DNA of 7,263 bases, from positions 1 to 7,263 of the forward strand of contig PSRF01000032.1 of the NCBI GenBank assembly GCA_003175865.1, read 5' to 3'. Source of the DNA: Blastocatellia bacterium (lineage in GTDB: Bacteria > Acidobacteriota > Blastocatellia > Pyrinomonadales > Pyrinomonadaceae). The first letter of the stretch is position 1. Every line of letters starts with the position of its first letter. A program made the translations under genes and the position numbers. Shown here in pieces: positions 4,335 through 7,263 of the stretch. Below the pieces are notes generated by a model. The model was not told the origin of the DNA and made no database searches. It saw only the letters and a program-made list of their open reading frames with translations.

Positions 4335-7263
4335 ATGTCGACTACTTTGCTTTCCTTGATTCCCCGTCGAGTTATAACAATTTTGGTCTTTGCTTTATTT
4401 GCCCAAGTTGGCGTCGCTCTGGCCCAAACTCAAAGCACCACTGGAACAATACAAGGTACCGTGACTGATGTGAATGGTGCGGTGGTTCCCGGTGCTAATG
4501 TTGAGATCAAGAATCTCAACACGAACGCCACCAAAACAATAACAACAGACGAGAACGGACGTTTCGTTGCTCTCGCTGTAAATCCCGGTGATTATTCAGT
4601 CACTGTTTCAAAGCAAGGCTTCGCAACTACAGTACTGGAGAAAGTAAACCTCACCGTTGGTCAGGCGTTGACGATTCCCTTCTCAATGAAAGTCTCTCAA
4701 GTTGAGGAGCGAGTCACCGTTACTGCGACGCCCACGGTCGATACCGTGAAGACTGAGTCGAGCACGACTCTTAATGAAACCGCGGTGAGCACTACGCCGA
4801 TTCTGGGACGCAAGTTCGAAGATCTGCTAACGCTGACGCCCGGCGTGAGCATCACGCAAGGTCCGGACGGAGACGAAATCAACTTTGCCGGACAGCGGGG
4901 CATCTTCAATAACGTTAGCCTTGACGGTGGCGATTACAACAACGGCTTTTTCGGCGAGCAGCTTGGGGGACAACGCGCCGCGATCGACATTCCGCTCGAT
5001 GCAGTCAAAGAGTTTCAGGTCGTCGCGACCGGCGCGACTCCGGAATTTGGCCGCACCGCTGCGGGTGTGGTTAACGTCATTTCCAAATCGGGCACAAATG
5101 ACGTGCACGGCAGCGCCTTTTATTTCCAGCGACTGGAAGCATTAACCGCCAACACAAAACCAGACAACAAACCTTTGAAGGGATTTCGCCGCTCACAATA
5201 TGGTGGCAACGTCGGCGGCCCATTGAAGAGAGACACAGCTTTCTACTTTTTGTCTTTCGAAGGCATTTACGAGAATCTCAATCGCGATAATTTGAGCACG
5301 CCGATTGGCACTCCGTGTCCAATTACGACGCCAACGGTACCAGCCAATGAAGCGGCCATTAATGCGAGCGCCGATTGTCAGCGCCTGGCGCTGTTGAACT
5401 TCTTCCGCACCACGCGAAATCAGGAGGAAGGTGCCCCTGTAGCGCACAAGGTTAGGAATTCAGCATTTCTTTCAAAGGTGGATTGGAACCTGAACTCTAA
5501 GAATCAACTGAGCGTCTCATACAATTTCGATTACTCGAAGAATACCAACCAGACTTTCGATGTATCCACGTATGGCAACTCAGCCAACGGCATTGAAGGC
5601 CCGTCGAAAATTAACAACGTAAACGTGAACCTCTTTACGACGGTGTCACCCACGAAATTGAACGAAGCTCATTTCTCGTACACACGCGAGGAGCGACCGC
5701 GTTCAGCCGTGAGTTCAAATGTGCCAGCCGACACCGCGATGGGTTTCGGGACGACGTTTCGGTTTGGTCATCCGTTCTTCTTGGCACCGAACATCGACGA
5801 ATCGCTCTGGCGCACTCACTTGAAAGATAACTTTTCCATAGTCCATGGAAACCACACGATTAAATTTGGCGGCGAGTGGATACACACGCTGAACGATCAA
5901 GTCTTCCGCGGGTTCTTCCAGGGACGCTACATTTTCGACAGCGTTAATGGTTTTCTGCGTTATGCTTCGCCGGTTGCCGCTGGTGGCTTTGGTCCCAACA
6001 CAACGCACTGCTCAAACGGCACATTCGTAACTTCACCGACCCCCTGTCCAGCTGGCACTACATCCCAAGGAAGTCCATTGCTGCTGTTCCTGCAGGGCGC
6101 GGGCCTAACCGGTCCAGCAACTGATGCGGCTGGCGCATCCAACATTAAGAACAATGACTATGCGCTGTTCGGGCAGGATCGCTGGCAAATTAGACCGAAT
6201 TTCACACTGAATTACGGTTTGCGCTGGGAGGCACAGATTTTTCCGGGTGTCGTTGTCGCTCCAGCAAGCACGGCGTACGGTAGATTTCTCAGCGATCCCA
6301 GGTTCCCATCAGATGGAACCCTCCACAGTCCGAAGAAAGAATTTCAGCCCCGCGTCGGCTTTGCCTGGGATATTTCCAATAGCGGCCGTTCAGTCCTGAG
6401 AGCTAGCTATGGGATCTTCTATGGGCGCCAGAATATGCTTTCGCAAGTGGGCTCGATCACAACCAACGGCGTGCAGCAGCAGACGATTGCAGGCGGCGCT
6501 GGCGCCAACCCGACGATTCTGCCGACGTGGCCGGGATTGGTAACACCTACGGCCGGGAGCTGCTCGACAATTCACAACTTCTCGGCGGCCGGGCCATTTA
6601 CGAATCCATTCCCCTGCTTTTCTGGTGTCCGCGTATTCAGTCGCGACTATGCAAATCCGCGCATCTACACAACGAATGTACAGTTCGAGCAGGAAGTCAG
6701 CCGTGATTTCTCGATCTACTTCGACTTCACACATTCGCAGGGTGTTCATCAAACGCGTTTTCTGAACGTGAATCGGAAGTTGGATGCGGCGGGATTTCCA
6801 ATCTTTGGCGATTACCTTGGCGAGGTGATGGTCACAAGCGCCGTTGGCAAATCGATGTACAACGGATTTACGGTCGGCGGGCGGAAACGCCTCAGCAACA
6901 GGTATCAATTCGAAGCCAACTACGTCTACTCAAAAGACAGGGACGACGACTCGAACGAGCGCGATCCGTTCACTGATCGATCGTTCGACATCAACAACCT
7001 CCAACTCGATTACGCCTTGTCGGATCGAGACATTCGCCACAAGTTTAACTTCTACATGTACTCAGAATTGCCTTGGGGTTTTGAGTTTGTCCCACGCATT
7101 CAAGCTCGCGGCGCGCAGCCCGCCACGCCGGCAACACGAACCGCCACCAATCGCAACACGCTGCGCAAAGACAACGACTACTTCTCGTTCGACTGGCGGC
7201 TCGGACGGCCCTTCAAATTCGGCGAGCGTTACCAGTTGATTCCGATGTTGGAGATGTTCAATA
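4335..7263 (+). CDS. TonB-dependent receptor, Oar-like, with carboxypeptidase-regulatory-like domain; C-terminus cut by window edge
   Basis: An outer-membrane transporter or adhesin-like beta-barrel, expected to be energised through TonB; the ligand is unknown. My translation is open for 976 codons to the edge, against a usual 1000-1150, so little is missing. A signal peptide covers 1-30, with probable cleavage after VALA (27-30). A carboxypeptidase-regulatory-like beta-sandwich follows (37-117: GTIQGTVTDVNGAVVPGANV ... DENGRF ... PGDYSVTVSKQGF). ERVTVTATP (125-133) resembles a TonB box. The plug domain spans about 140-256 (LDGGDYNNG at 196-204, EFGRTAAGVVNVISKSGTN at 237-255). The barrel starts near 257 and shows alternating aromatic strands such as NFTLNYGLRWEAQIF (622-636) and RYQFEANYVYSK (856-867). 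Six cysteines fall in three near pairs (328/348, 559/571, 743/761), likely disulfides in outer loops. ATG 4335 is chosen for GAGGAG 7 nt upstream and the signal peptide. This architecture is very common in Acidobacteriota. Co-directional with iclR, 251 bp downstream. Confidence 0.94.
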   Translation, partial: MSTTLLSLIPRRVITILVFALFAQVGVALAQTQSTTGTIQGTVTDVNGAVVPGANVEIKNLNTNATKTITTDENGRFVALAVNPGDYSVTVSKQGFATTVLEKVNLTVGQALTIPFSMKVSQVEERVTVTATPTVDTVKTESSTTLNETAVSTTPILGRKFEDLLTLTPGVSITQGPDGDEINFAGQRGIFNNVSLDGGDYNNGFFGEQLGGQRAAIDIPLDAVKEFQVVATGATPEFGRTAAGVVNVISKSGTNDVHGSAFYFQRLEALTANTKPDNKPLKGFRRSQYGGNVGGPLKRDTAFYFLSFEGIYENLNRDNLSTPIGTPCPITTPTVPANEAAINASADCQRLALLNFFRTTRNQEEGAPVAHKVRNSAFLSKVDWNLNSKNQLSVSYNFDYSKNTNQTFDVSTYGNSANGIEGPSKINNVNVNLFTTVSPTKLNEAHFSYTREERPRSAVSSNVPADTAMGFGTTFRFGHPFFLAPNIDESLWRTHLKDNFSIVHGNHTIKFGGEWIHTLNDQVFRGFFQGRYIFDSVNGFLRYASPVAAGGFGPNTTHCSNGTFVTSPTPCPAGTTSQGSPLLLFLQGAGLTGPATDAAGASNIKNNDYALFGQDRWQIRPNFTLNYGLRWEAQIFPGVVVAPASTAYGRFLSDPRFPSDGTLHSPKKEFQPRVGFAWDISNSGRSVLRASYGIFYGRQNMLSQVGSITTNGVQQQTIAGGAGANPTILPTWPGLVTPTAGSCSTIHNFSAAGPFTNPFPCFSGVRVFSRDYANPRIYTTNVQFEQEVSRDFSIYFDFTHSQGVHQTRFLNVNRKLDAAGFPIFGDYLGEVMVTSAVGKSMYNGFTVGGRKRLSNRYQFEANYVYSKDRDDDSNERDPFTDRSFDINNLQLDYALSDRDIRHKFNFYMYSELPWGFEFVPRIQARGAQPATPATRTATNRNTLRKDNDYFSFDWRLGRPFKFGERYQLIPMLEMFN

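Noticed and set aside
6390..6908. 172-codon minus-strand open frame inside the receptor gene
   Set aside because: Antisense shadow of a long receptor frame with clear beta-barrel sequence; the product is Arg/Cys-rich without family features.
6844..7239. 131-codon plus-strand open frame near the right edge
   Set aside because: Lies in another frame of the receptor gene; the product is a Thr/Ser/Arg-rich string typical of a frame shadow.

Overview
The window looks like an ordinary chromosomal segment from a free-living Gram-negative bacterium, most likely an acidobacterium. I infer this from the large Oar-type TonB-dependent receptor with an N-terminal carboxypeptidase-regulatory-like domain (a family greatly expanded in Acidobacteriota), the acyl-CoA synthetase and IclR sequence types, and a fairly balanced base composition. 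No database search was possible, so the phylum is an inference. I see no tRNA, rRNA, CRISPR array, insertion sequence or phage gene.

Left part (1-2654, minus strand). Reading in the direction of transcription, there is an MscS-type mechanosensitive channel (2654-1695), a TetR-family regulator closely resembling the fatty-acid regulator FadR of Bacillus (1561-950), and the N-terminal half of a long-chain acyl-CoA synthetase, FadD/LcfA type, which runs off the left edge (953-1). The regulator and synthetase appear translationally coupled through a GTGA overlap. In front of the regulator is an 18-bp interrupted palindrome (1602-1619) that fits the published Bacillus FadR box in 13 of 14 arm bases with the same spacing. 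This suggests a fatty-acid-responsive, self-repressed fadR-fadD operon. mscS has its own good sigma-70-type promoter at 2765-2794.

Middle part (2848-4083). A 64-residue acidic protein of unknown function (minus, 3042-2848) is divergent from an IclR-family regulator (plus, 3292-4083). Their 249-bp shared control region carries three copies of one 16-bp interrupted palindrome, GTTCnnnATnGTGAAC (3084-3099, 3160-3175, 3254-3269), with 12 positions invariant. No other copy was found in the window. This is the strongest unexplained signal here and probably marks an operator array for the IclR protein or another dimeric regulator.

Right part (4084-7263, plus). After a 251-bp gap containing a promoter with a perfect -35 box (4133-4161) and a long leader comes the TonB-dependent receptor (4335 to the right edge, 976 codons present). 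It has a signal peptide, a carboxypeptidase-regulatory-like domain, a plug domain and most of its beta-barrel. The three-copy motif is absent from this promoter, so nothing in the sequence directly ties the receptor to the neighbouring IclR regulator.

Overall: one probable fatty-acid activation operon under FadR control, an osmotic safety channel, an unknown divergent small-gene/IclR pair with an operator array, and an outer-membrane receptor. All genes are recognisable families except the 64-residue protein.
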